DNA of 64,000 nt, from positions 17,455-81,454 of the forward strand of contig JBBSUT010000001.1 in NCBI GenBank assembly GCA_038234155.1, given 5' to 3'. The position numbers and the translations under genes were made by a program. The notes beneath the pieces were generated by a model, which saw only the letters and a program-made list of their open reading frames with translations, was not told the origin of the DNA and did no database searches. The stretch is from Novosphingopyxis sp038234155. Its GTDB lineage: Bacteria > Pseudomonadota > Alphaproteobacteria > Sphingomonadales > Sphingomonadaceae. Every line of letters starts with the position of its first letter. Within the stretch, counting starts at the first letter, position 1. Shown here in pieces: positions 51,361 through 58,729 of this stretch.

Positions 51361-53626
51361 ACCGGGCAAGGGCCGCGGCTTCAGCCGCCGCTCGCTTCTG
51401 GTCGGCGGTCTGGCGGCCGGCGGCCTGGCGGTCGGCTGGACGGTCTGGCCGCGGCAATATCGCGCCGGCCTTGCCGCCGCGCCGAATGAACGTGTGTTCG
51501 ATGCGTGGCTGAAGATCGCGCTGAACGGTCAGGTGACCGTCGCCGTGCCGCAGGCCGAACTGGGGCAGGGCGTCTATACGCAGTTGGCGCAGATCGTCGC
51601 CGGAGAACTTGGCGCGGACTGGCGCACCGTTGCGGTGCAGCCGGCGGGCATCAATCCTCTGTTTGCCAATGGTCTGCTGGCGCGCGAATGGGCACCCGCC
51701 CTGCTGCCGGCGGACGCTGTATTGCCCCAGGCCGACGCGGCCGACGATGCGCTGGCGGAACTGGCGACCCGCGGGGCGTTCATGGTGACGGCCGGATCAA
51801 GCTCGGTGCGCATGTTCGAATCGTCCGCGCGCATCGCCGGGGCAACGGCGCGCGCGTTGCTCTGCCAGGCCGCCGCCGCGCGCTGGAACGTGGCATGGGA
51901 ATCCTGCCGCACCGAAAATGGTTTTGTCATCTTCGAGGATCAACGTTTGCCGTTCGGCGCGCTGGCCGACGCGGCCGCCGCGCGCGATCCGCCCGATCCG
52001 GTACCGCTGCTGCCGTCCGCCCGCAACGCCCTATCGAGCATGGACCTGCCGCGGCTGGACGTTCCATCGAAGCTGGACGGTAGCGCCACTTTTGCCGGCG
52101 ACGTGCGGCTACCCGACATGGTCTACGCCGCCATTCGCCACGGCCCGATCGGCGATACCCGGCTGGTCCGGATCGACCGCGCCGGCGCCACCGGCGTTAT
52201 CGGGCTGATCGACGTGATCAGCACGGACCGCTGGGTCGCGGCAACGGCCACCAACTGGTGGGCGGCCAACCGCGCGCTCGATCTGCTGGCCCCCACGTTC
52301 GAGACGACGGGCGCGCTGCCAGACGACGAGCGGATCGATACGGCCCTGTCCGAGGCGCTGCGCATGGGCAAGGGCTGGAATATCGCGGAACGCGGATCGG
52401 TGCTCGCCAGCTTTCGCAAATCGGCCGGAACCCGCGTGTTCGATGCGCAATATGCCGCCGCGCCCGCGCTGCACGCGGGGCTGGAAACGCGCAGCGCCGC
52501 CGCCTGGGTGCGCGCTGGCAAGGTGGAGGTCTGGACCGCCACGCAGGCGCCGGCCGCGGCGCGCGGCGCGGTGGCCGCCGCGCTGGGCATTGCTGCTGCC
52601 GACGTGACGCTTTATCCCATGATGGCGGGCGGCGCTTTCGGCCGCGGTCTCGATCCCGCCGTCGCCGTGGAGGCGGCCATGATCAGTGATCGCATGGGGC
52701 GGCCGGTGCAGCTGATCTGGTCGCGCGCGGAGGAATGCCTGCAGGATCATTACCGCGCGCCGGCCAAAGCTCGCATAATCGGCGCGATCGATCAGGCGGG
52801 GCAGCTGGCCGGATGGTCGGCGAAGATCGCTGTGCCCGCCACCGTGCGCGAACAGATGCGGCGGCTGGTGCGTGGCGATACCGCGGATACGGCTTGGCGC
52901 GCGGTGTCGGGCGACCGAGATCCGCTTGCCGTGGACGGCGCGCTGCCGCCCTACGCTATTCCGAATGTCGCCATTGACCATTATCCTGCCGACGTCGGTA
53001 TACCCACCGGGCGCTGGCGCGGCAACGCCCATAGTTATACCGCCTTTTTCAACGAAAGTTTTGTCGACGAACTGGCGACGGGCGCGGGCATCGAACCGCT
53101 ATCCTTTCGCATGCAGATGATCGCCGGCGAGCCGCGGTTGGCGCGCTGTCTCACCACGGTGGCGGCGATGGCGAACTGGACCGGCGGCGCGGGCGGCGAG
53201 GGTCAGGGGCTGGCCTGTCATGCGATGAACGGCAGCTGTATCGCAGTGGTTGCCAGCGCGCGGACCGGCAATCGCGGTGTTCGGGTCAGCCGGATCGCGG
53301 CGGTGGTGGACGCCGGGCGGTTGATCAATCCGGATATTGCGCGGCAGCAGGTGGAAGGCGGTATCCTGTGGGGGCTGGCTCAGGCGCTGGGCGCGGCCAC
53401 CGGCTTCGAAGCGGGCCTGGCCACGGTGCGCCGCCTGCGCGACGCCAATCTGCCGGCGCTGGCTGACATGCCCGACATCCAGGTGGAATTCATTCGCAGC
53501 GAGGAGCCACCTGGCGGGCTGGGCGAAATTGGCGTACCCGCCGTCGCTCCGGCCATCGCCAATGCCCTGTTTTCCGCCGCGGGCGTTCGGCTAAGGCAGT
53601 TGCCGCTATTGTCCGATACCGCGTGA
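51344..53626 (+). CDS. Molybdopterin-binding subunit of a xanthine-oxidase-family hydroxylase (Tat-exported)
   Basis: A 760-aa large subunit of the isoquinoline/aldehyde oxidoreductase (IorB-like) type. A twin-arginine signal FSRRSLLVGGLAAGG marks it as Tat-exported with its molybdenum cofactor. MoCo-binding blocks are PQAELGQGVYTQLAQI, MMAGGAFGRGLDPAVAVEAA and GRWRGNAHSYTAFFNESFVDELA. The catalytic Glu is in PPGGLGEIGVPAVAPAIA. Start is GTG 51344, overlapping the CoA-binding gene. The small [2Fe-2S] partner (IorA-like), cytochrome or accessory genes usually beside it are absent from the window, making it an orphan subunit here. Substrate unknown. Confidence 0.87.
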   Translation: MSQAAEPGKGRGFSRRSLLVGGLAAGGLAVGWTVWPRQYRAGLAAAPNERVFDAWLKIALNGQVTVAVPQAELGQGVYTQLAQIVAGELGADWRTVAVQPAGINPLFANGLLAREWAPALLPADAVLPQADAADDALAELATRGAFMVTAGSSSVRMFESSARIAGATARALLCQAAAARWNVAWESCRTENGFVIFEDQRLPFGALADAAAARDPPDPVPLLPSARNALSSMDLPRLDVPSKLDGSATFAGDVRLPDMVYAAIRHGPIGDTRLVRIDRAGATGVIGLIDVISTDRWVAATATNWWAANRALDLLAPTFETTGALPDDERIDTALSEALRMGKGWNIAERGSVLASFRKSAGTRVFDAQYAAAPALHAGLETRSAAAWVRAGKVEVWTATQAPAAARGAVAAALGIAAADVTLYPMMAGGAFGRGLDPAVAVEAAMISDRMGRPVQLIWSRAEECLQDHYRAPAKARIIGAIDQAGQLAGWSAKIAVPATVREQMRRLVRGDTADTAWRAVSGDRDPLAVDGALPPYAIPNVAIDHYPADVGIPTGRWRGNAHSYTAFFNESFVDELATGAGIEPLSFRMQMIAGEPRLARCLTTVAAMANWTGGAGGEGQGLACHAMNGSCIAVVASARTGNRGVRVSRIAAVVDAGRLINPDIARQQVEGGILWGLAQALGAATGFEAGLATVRRLRDANLPALADMPDIQVEFIRSEEPPGGLGEIGVPAVAPAIANALFSAAGVRLRQLPLLSDTA

Positions 53627-53660
53627 TGGCGTTACCTCTCCCAATAGAAAGCGGACCTCC

Positions 53661-54659
53661 GTGAACTTGAAAGATCATCCCCCGATCCCCGATCCCCGCA
53701 TAGGCGTGTTGCTGGTCAATCTTGGCACGCCCGACGCGGCCGAGCCCAAGGCGGTGAAGCGCTATCTGGGCGAGTTCCTGTCCGATCGCCGCGTGGTCGA
53801 ACTGCCGCCATTGCTGTGGCAGCCCATTCTGCACGGGATTATTCTCAATACGCGGCCCCGGAAATCCGCCGAAGCCTATAAACAGGTGTGGATGGCCGAA
53901 GGATCGCCGCTAGCCCACTATACCAGGCGGCAGGCCGAATTGCTGGCCGGGCGACTGGGGGAACGCGTCGACGTGCGCTGGGCGATGCGCTACGGCAAGC
54001 CCGCCGTGGCCGATGTGCTGGCCAAGATGAAGACGGCAGGGTGCGAGCGGATCCTGATCGCCCCGCTCTATCCGCAATATTGCGGAGCGACGACGGCCAC
54101 GGTGATGGATGAAGCCTATCGCGCCTTGTCAACGATGCGCTGGCAGCCCGCGCTGCGGTCGCTGCCGCCCTATTATGACGATCCGGCCTATATCGAGGCA
54201 CTGAAAACCTCCATCGACAGCGGGCTGGAGGCGCTGGATTTCACGCCCGATGCGTTGATGCTGAGTTTTCACGGCATGCCGCAGCGCACGTTGGCGCTGG
54301 GCGATCCCTATCATTGCCATTGCCGCAAGACCGCACGATTGCTGGGCGAAGCAATGGGCCGCGATGTGCGCGTGGCATTTCAGTCCCGCTTCGGCCGCGC
54401 CAAATGGCTGGAACCGGCGACCGATACCGTCCTCGAGGCGATGCCGGACGAGGGCATCAAAAATATCGCCATGGCTGCGCCGGGCTTTTCGTCCGATTGT
54501 CTGGAAACGCTCGAAGAACTGGCAATCCGGGGCAAGGAACAGTTCCAGGGCGCCGGTGGAAACCGCTTCGCCTATCTGCCCTGCCTCAACGATACGCAGC
54601 CCGGCATGACCATGCTGGAGACACTGCTCGGCCGCGAACTGTCCGGCTGGACCGGCTGA
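53661..54659 (+). CDS. hemH: Ferrochelatase
   Basis: Inserts ferrous iron into protoporphyrin IX, the last step of heme b synthesis. 332 aa, usual length. Blocks: GVLLVNLGTPDAAEPKAVKRYL, HYTRRQAELLAGRL, LIAPLYPQYCGATTATV, the conserved His in MLSFHGMPQRTLALGDPYHCHC, FQSRFGRAKWLEPATD and FSSDCLETLEEL with the second catalytic Glu. The C-terminus is short with no [2Fe-2S] tail. The start is GTG at 53661. It follows the hydroxylase gene by 35 bp. Confidence 0.96.
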   Translation: MNLKDHPPIPDPRIGVLLVNLGTPDAAEPKAVKRYLGEFLSDRRVVELPPLLWQPILHGIILNTRPRKSAEAYKQVWMAEGSPLAHYTRRQAELLAGRLGERVDVRWAMRYGKPAVADVLAKMKTAGCERILIAPLYPQYCGATTATVMDEAYRALSTMRWQPALRSLPPYYDDPAYIEALKTSIDSGLEALDFTPDALMLSFHGMPQRTLALGDPYHCHCRKTARLLGEAMGRDVRVAFQSRFGRAKWLEPATDTVLEAMPDEGIKNIAMAAPGFSSDCLETLEELAIRGKEQFQGAGGNRFAYLPCLNDTQPGMTMLETLLGRELSGWTG

Positions 54660-54760
54660 CCGCCGGGCGGCTTGTTCGAAACTATCCGGGGTCCTAAGCC
54701 ATTCATCGAGGGAGAGGCCGAATCCATCGGTCCGCCAAGGAAGAGGAAGGTTTGAAGATT

Positions 54761-55483
54761 ATGGCACGTATTGCAGTAGTTACCGGGGGCAGTCGCGGCA
54801 TTGGCGAAGCGATCAGCTGCGCATTGAAGGAGCGCGGCATGACGGTGGTGGCGGTCTATGCCGGCAACGACGGCGCAGCGCAGGACTTTACCGGGCGCAC
54901 CGGCATCGAAACGCGCAAATGGGATGTGGGCGATCACCAGGCGTGTATCGACGGCTGCGCGGAGATAGTCGCATCGATCGGGCCGATCGACGTGCTCGTC
55001 AACAACGCCGGCATCACGCGCGACGGCACCATGCACAAGATGAGCTTCGACGACTGGAACGAGGTGATGCGGGTCAATCTGGGCGGCTGCTTCAACATGG
55101 CCAAGGCTGTCTACCCCGGCATGCGGGACCGTAAATGGGGCCGCATCGTCAACATCGGCTCGATCAACGGGCAGGCCGGCCAATATGGCCAGGTCAATTA
55201 CGCCGCAGCCAAATCGGGCATACACGGGTTCACCAAGGCGCTGGCCCAGGAAGGCGCGCGTGCCGGCGTGACCGTCAACGCTATTGCGCCGGGCTATATC
55301 GATACGGACATGGTGGCAGCGGTGCCCGAAGAGGTGCTGGAAAAGATCGTGGCGAAGATTCCCGTCGGCCGCCTCGGCCAGGCGGAGGAAATCGCGCGCG
55401 GCGTATGCTTTCTGTGCTCGGACGATGCCGGGTTCGTGACCGGATCGACCATGTCGATCAACGGCGGACAGCATATGTATTGA
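54761..55483 (+). CDS. phaB: Acetoacetyl-CoA reductase
   Basis: NADPH-dependent SDR that makes (R)-3-hydroxybutyryl-CoA for PHA synthesis. 240 aa. Cofactor motif VTGGSRGIGEAISCALKERG, NNAGITRDGTMHKMSFDDW, catalytic Ser in NIGSINGQAGQ and YxxxK in NYAAAKSGIHGFTKA; the C-terminal TGSTMSINGGQHMY is nearly invariant for PhaB. ATG 54761 with AGGAAGG 10 nt upstream; a TTG nine bases earlier is less likely. An intrinsic terminator follows. phaC and phasin lie 6-7 kb downstream on the other strand; phaA is absent. Confidence 0.95.
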   Translation: MARIAVVTGGSRGIGEAISCALKERGMTVVAVYAGNDGAAQDFTGRTGIETRKWDVGDHQACIDGCAEIVASIGPIDVLVNNAGITRDGTMHKMSFDDWNEVMRVNLGGCFNMAKAVYPGMRDRKWGRIVNIGSINGQAGQYGQVNYAAAKSGIHGFTKALAQEGARAGVTVNAIAPGYIDTDMVAAVPEEVLEKIVAKIPVGRLGQAEEIARGVCFLCSDDAGFVTGSTMSINGGQHMY

Positions 55484-55492
55484 CGTTCAAAT

Positions 55493-55525
55493 CGTCCGGG
55501 ACACGTCGTCCCGGGCGTATTTTTT
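55493..55525 (+). terminator. Intrinsic terminator after phaB
   Basis: CGTCCGGGAC (55493-55502), loop ACGTC, GTCCCGGGCG (55508-55517): a 10-bp stem with one G-U pair, then TATTTTTTC. It starts 9 bp after the phaB stop. Confidence 0.93.
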
Positions 55526-55583
55526 CAGAACGTATTTTTGGCGCGCGCGCTTGGCCCGGCGGCGGCGCGGCACAGCAGGACGG

Positions 55584-55895
55584 ATGATGATGGATCGATC
55601 GCACTATCATCCGCCGGTCAAGCGATCGGTGACCATCGCCGGCCATCAGAGCTCGATCAGTCTGGAGCCGCTGTTTTGGCACCATCTGCGCCGTGTGTCT
55701 GACGCACGGGGTGAGCCGATGAGCGCGGTGATCGCCCACATCGATGCCGAACGGCTGGAGGCGGACCGCCCGCCGGGCCTGGCCGGTGCCATCCGGCTTT
55801 GGTTGCTGGCCGATCTGTCCCAAAGCGAAGCAGCCGATGGAAATCACACCGATTCGGATGCAAAGCCGCATGCATCGGCGCGAGACTCACGTTAG
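55584..55895 (+). CDS. Ribbon-helix-helix domain protein
   Basis: About 103 aa. The strand-helix-helix stretch PVKRSVTIAGHQSSISLEPLFW, HHLRRVSDARGEPMSAVIAHI matches the alphaproteobacterial RHH family (RHH_4) of small DNA-binding dimers. The C-terminal helix GLAGAIRLWLLADL is also typical, followed by an acidic Ser/Asp tail. Three consecutive ATGs (55584, 55587, 55590) follow AGGA; any may be used. Begins about 60 bp after the phaB terminator and is first in a series of small plus-strand genes. Target unknown. Confidence 0.75.
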   Translation: MMMDRSHYHPPVKRSVTIAGHQSSISLEPLFWHHLRRVSDARGEPMSAVIAHIDAERLEADRPPGLAGAIRLWLLADLSQSEAADGNHTDSDAKPHASARDSR

Positions 55896-55904
55896 AGCCT
55901 GGCA

Positions 55905-56105
55905 ATGAATATTGATCTGCACGACATTATCGCCGATCGAAAGCTTGCGCTTCGTCATGTGCGCAAGGCTCTGCGTCTTTGCGATTCCTTGGGCGAAAGC
56001 CGGGCGGCCTGCTACCTTCAGTTCTGCGCCGACATTTTGGCATCGGGTGAGCCGGAAAGCGACCAGGAAGATCACGGCAGGGATTGCCTTTTCGTTCCAG
56101 AATAG
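55905..56105 (+). CDS. Small hypothetical protein (66 aa)
   Basis: Not recognised. Starts 9 bp after the RHH gene and is probably co-transcribed with it. The sequence is helical and amphipathic (LHDIIADRKLALRHVRKALRLCDSLG), contains three cysteines in the middle (LCDSLGESRAACYLQFC) plus a later Cys, and has an acidic C-terminus (ESDQEDHGRDC). The ribosome site is weak. A longer frame (from 55912) through the same bases belongs to the gene downstream and is not coding here. Confidence 0.5.
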   Translation: MNIDLHDIIADRKLALRHVRKALRLCDSLGESRAACYLQFCADILASGEPESDQEDHGRDCLFVPE

Positions 56106-56115
56106 TGCATTTTAT

Positions 56116-56152
56116 GGGATCGCTCCGATCCCGCCCTGTATCAAACGGCGGG
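56116..56152 (+). other. Two overlapping, mutually exclusive hairpins in the LuxR-type gene leader
   Basis: Stem A: GGGATC (56116-56121) with GATCCC (56127-56132). Stem B: CCCGCC (56130-56135) with GGCGGG (56147-56152). They share CCC at 56130-56132, so only one can form at a time. They lie 50-90 nt before ATG 56203. Confidence 0.4.
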
Positions 56153-56202
56153 CGACGGGCGCCAAGGGATTGTGTTTCCGGATTGCAGGGTGGCTTTTGG
56201 CA

Positions 56203-56652
56203 ATGAATGTGGCCGTCGATTTAACCGATAGCGAAAAGGCATGCCTGCGCGGCGTCGCGAAGGGTATGTCATCCAAGGAAATTGCCCGCGAAACCGGGCT
56301 CACCCCCAATACTGTCGATACCTATATCAAGTCCGCCAGGTCGCGGCTGGGCGCCACCAATCGCCGTGCCGCCGCCCGCGAATTTGCCCGCTCGGAGGTA
56401 TCCCAAAATTTGAGATCACCGCCGCCAGCGGTTGCGCCACCGCAGAAAACCGCCGATTTGCTGGGATCGAGGCAGGAGGTAGTTAGAGACACCCCAGTCC
56501 GGTTATTTTCTGTGCCACCTCTCGGGGGGAGGGCCAACGAGCTCGATTGGGCTGAGCGCAATTATGCCGTCCTCAAGGTCGGTGCACTTAGCCTGAGCGT
56601 GATTGTGGCTTTGGTTTTGATAATGGCCGAGCTTCTCTGGATACTCTCCTGA
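56203..56652 (+). CDS. Membrane-anchored LuxR-type HTH regulator
   Basis: 149 aa. An N-terminal GerE/LuxR helix-turn-helix (residues about 5-65: LTDSEKACLRGVAKGMSSKE, IARETGLTPNTVDTYIKSAR, SRLG) is joined by a Pro/Ala/Arg linker to a C-terminal hydrophobic helix (LSLSVIVALVLIMAELLWIL), which would hold the DNA-binding domain at the membrane. No receiver or autoinducer domain. HTH-linker-TM proteins like this recur in sphingomonads as far as I recall, with unknown function. ATG 56203 is chosen because the frame upstream to 55912 overlaps the 66-aa gene. A hairpin directly follows the stop. Confidence 0.8.
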   Translation: MNVAVDLTDSEKACLRGVAKGMSSKEIARETGLTPNTVDTYIKSARSRLGATNRRAAAREFARSEVSQNLRSPPPAVAPPQKTADLLGSRQEVVRDTPVRLFSVPPLGGRANELDWAERNYAVLKVGALSLSVIVALVLIMAELLWILS

Positions 56653-56670
56653 CCTCAACTTTTTGAGGTC
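56651..56670 (+). other. Intercistronic hairpin after the LuxR-type gene
   Basis: GACCTCAA, loop CTTT, TTGAGGTC: a perfect 8-bp stem beginning within the TGA stop codon. No T-run follows, so it may be a processing or stability hairpin rather than a terminator. Confidence 0.6.
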
Positions 56671-56702
56671 TGGCCGCTCTGGCGGTCTATAGGAGATGCG
56701 CG

Positions 56703-57062
56703 ATGTATAATTTCGATGCAAAATCCATTCCCGTTCTGTCGCACGACAGCCGTGCCGCGATCGCCGCGGCGGACGATGCGCTGCTTTGCAATGCTCAGAT
56801 GTTTTCGACCATCATTCAGACCGCTCGAACGTCTGACCTTCCGATCAACGTGACCCAGGATCTGTACCGCTCGATGATCGACGGCGCCGCCAAGTTCCTC
56901 GACGGCCGCGAGCAGATCCAGCGTTCGCTCAAAGCCATGCACAACATCGTCCGCAACAGCGATCACGCGGAAAAGATGGAAGGTTGCCCAGACGGCAATC
57001 CGAGATTCGCACAGCTGGACAACCGCCCATCTGCCGTGAGCAAAGCGAAGATCGCTGTTTAA
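56703..57062 (+). CDS. Helical hypothetical protein (119 aa)
   Basis: Not recognised. Mostly alpha-helical and soluble: AAIAAADDALLCNAQMFSTI, NVTQDLYRSMIDGAAKFLDG, REQIQRSLKAMHNIVRNSDH, then a polar, probably flexible tail ending KAKIAV. AGGAG lies 8 nt before the ATG, a good ribosome site. It is placed between the membrane-anchored HTH gene and a multi-TM gene. The helix-rich, membrane-free shape would suit a partner or antagonist protein, but there is no direct evidence. Confidence 0.65.
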   Translation: MYNFDAKSIPVLSHDSRAAIAAADDALLCNAQMFSTIIQTARTSDLPINVTQDLYRSMIDGAAKFLDGREQIQRSLKAMHNIVRNSDHAEKMEGCPDGNPRFAQLDNRPSAVSKAKIAV

Positions 57063-57107
57063 CATCGGATTTCAGGTCCGCAGCACTATGTTCGCAGGGG
57101 TTGCATG

Positions 57108-57560
57108 ATGCTTACCGCAGTGCTTTTTTGGGCCCTTGCGATCACCTGCTGCGGCTACGGGGCAATATACGGCGGCCGATCCGGGCGGCAAGTCGCGGTG
57201 GTCTATCTTCTGGCCATCACGGCCACCATTCCGGCCAATCGCATGCAAGTCGATTGGATGCATACCCACTGGCCGGTATTCTTGGTCGATTTGGGTCTGG
57301 GCATCGCGCTGTACGTTATCGCTATGCGCAGCCAGCGGTATTGGCCGCTGTGGATCATGGGATTTCACCTGATTACGATCACGTCGCATCTCAGCGCGGC
57401 AGTATCGCCCAGCATGGCGTCCAAATTCTACTTCGGGCTGGCGACCTTCTGGTCAATCCCGAAACTGCTGACGATCGTCATCGGCGTCACTCTGGATCGG
57501 AAAGGAGGAATTACGGATCATGGCCTCGATTATCCACGCAATAGTCCCAGCCCGGGCTGA
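57108..57560 (+). CDS. Small multi-pass membrane protein (about 150 aa)
   Basis: Not recognised by family. Four hydrophobic helices: AVLFWALAITCCGYGAIYGG, VAVVYLLAITATIPANRM, WPVFLVDLGLGIALYVIAM and PLWIMGFHLITITSHLSAAV, then FGLATFWSIPKLLTIVIGVTL as a possible fifth. A His/Trp-rich loop (WMHTHWP) lies between helices 2 and 3. ATGs at 57105 and 57108 follow AGGGG. Its 3' end overlaps the next gene by 41 nt, suggesting tight coupling. Confidence 0.65.
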   Translation: MLTAVLFWALAITCCGYGAIYGGRSGRQVAVVYLLAITATIPANRMQVDWMHTHWPVFLVDLGLGIALYVIAMRSQRYWPLWIMGFHLITITSHLSAAVSPSMASKFYFGLATFWSIPKLLTIVIGVTLDRKGGITDHGLDYPRNSPSPG

Positions 57561-58080
57561 CGCCGCGCGCGAGATCGCCGCGCTGTCCGCGTCGATCATG
57601 CTGGAGGTGGAGCGGCTGCGCGAGCAGCTGGCCCATTTGCGCTCGGGCCTGCCGCTGTCTCCGGACGGGCTGCCCACGCTCGCGCGCCCCAGGCGGCCGC
57701 ACACGGTCCGCCGCAGCGATGCTGCCTTCGTGGCCGCTTATCTGCGTACGCGCGATTGCCGTGGTAGCTGTTTTCCCGATGGGCTGTTCGCCGATCCCGC
57801 CTGGGACATGCTGCTGGCCATCTTTATCGCGGCGGCGGAGCAGGAATGCCTGACCGTGTCGCAGGCTTGCCAGGCGTCGCGGGTTCCCATTTCGACGGCG
57901 ATCCGCTGGATCGATCTCCTGGAAGCCAAGCAGCTGGTCCGGCGCGAACCCGATCCCAAGGACGGACGGCGGATCAAGCTGGCGGTCCAGCCGGTTGCGA
58001 TCGCCAGTATCAACGCGTGGCTGGACCATGTCCGGCCGCTCGACGGCAGCGATGCAGGCTGCGCGGTAGGGGCCGCATGA
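57520..58080 (+). CDS. Winged-helix regulator (MarR-like), paralogue 1
   Basis: 186 aa. A helical N-terminus (IAALSASIMLEVERLREQLA) is followed by a linker and a winged helix from about residue 85: CFPDGLFADPAWDMLLAIFI, LTVSQACQASRVPISTAIRW, IDLLEAKQLVRREPDPKDGR and RIKLAV. The same domain occurs in the next gene and at 31779-32723. The ATG lies 11 nt after AAAGGAGG and inside the end of the membrane-protein gene. The DPKDGRR wing resembles MarR proteins; the DNA target is unknown. Confidence 0.78.
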   Translation: MASIIHAIVPARADAAREIAALSASIMLEVERLREQLAHLRSGLPLSPDGLPTLARPRRPHTVRRSDAAFVAAYLRTRDCRGSCFPDGLFADPAWDMLLAIFIAAAEQECLTVSQACQASRVPISTAIRWIDLLEAKQLVRREPDPKDGRRIKLAVQPVAIASINAWLDHVRPLDGSDAGCAVGAA

Positions 58081-58141
58081 CCCTCGGTACCGACCACCGA
58101 GGCTTTATGCTCGCCAGCTGCAGGGGCGTGAGCATCGCCCC

Positions 58142-58588
58142 ATGACTCAAGCCAGGCAGGCGGAGCGGCCGGGCGCATGCGTGCCTGTGGTGACGCGCGA
58201 TTCCGGTGACGGTTCGCCGCGCGACCACAACGCTGTCGACCGCGGCGATGCGGCCATGGCTGCCTCTTTTTTGCGCGCCCGCCGATACCGCGATACCTGT
58301 TTTCCCGACGGCCTGTTTTCAGACCCGGCCTGGGACATGCTGCTGGGGCTGTTCGCCGCGGCTGGCGAGGGCAAGACGATGAGTGTGACCGAAGCGTGCC
58401 TGCTGTCGACCGCGCCTGTGTCCACCGCGATCCGATGGATCGACATCATCGAGCGCAAGGGCCTGGTCAGCCGGTTTCCGGACACCCAGGATCGCCGCCG
58501 CATCCGCCTGCGGCTGGAGCGGCCCGCCGTCGCGAATGTGAACCGCTGGCTGGACCACATTCTGCCGGTAACCGCGCAACGGTCGTGA
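58142..58588 (+). CDS. Winged-helix regulator (MarR-like), paralogue 2
   Basis: 148 aa, close paralogue of the upstream gene. After a variable N-terminal ~40 residues, the winged helix is CFPDGLFSDPAWDMLLGLFA, MSVTEACLLSTAPVSTAIRW, IDIIERKGLVSRFPDTQDRR and RIRLRL, aligning almost without gaps to paralogue 1, including FLRARRYRDTCFPDGL versus YLRTRDCRGSCFPDGL. It ends WLDHILP like its neighbour's WLDHVRP. About 60 bp separate the genes; this looks like tandem duplication followed by divergence. Target unknown. The 140 bp after its stop hold a minisatellite. Confidence 0.78.
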   Translation: MTQARQAERPGACVPVVTRDSGDGSPRDHNAVDRGDAAMAASFLRARRYRDTCFPDGLFSDPAWDMLLGLFAAAGEGKTMSVTEACLLSTAPVSTAIRWIDIIERKGLVSRFPDTQDRRRIRLRLERPAVANVNRWLDHILPVTAQRS

Positions 58589-58663
58589 TGCAGAATGCGC
58601 TCATTCGCTGGACCGGTAATTCTGTTCCGGCGCCGCCACTAATGCAGTCAGCGCCCAGTCTCA

Positions 58664-58729
58664 GCTAGAGCCCCGGCGCAGCTAGAGCCCCGGCGCAGCT
58701 AGAGCCCCGTCGCAGCTAGAGCCCCGTCA
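58664..58729. repeat. 17-bp minisatellite, four units, abutting the murA stop codon
   Basis: GCTAGAGCCCCGGCGCA at 58664 and 58681, GCTAGAGCCCCGTCGCA at 58698 and a truncated fourth copy at 58715-58729. The murA TGA (58730-58732, minus) begins at the very next base. No spacers. Confidence 0.95.
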
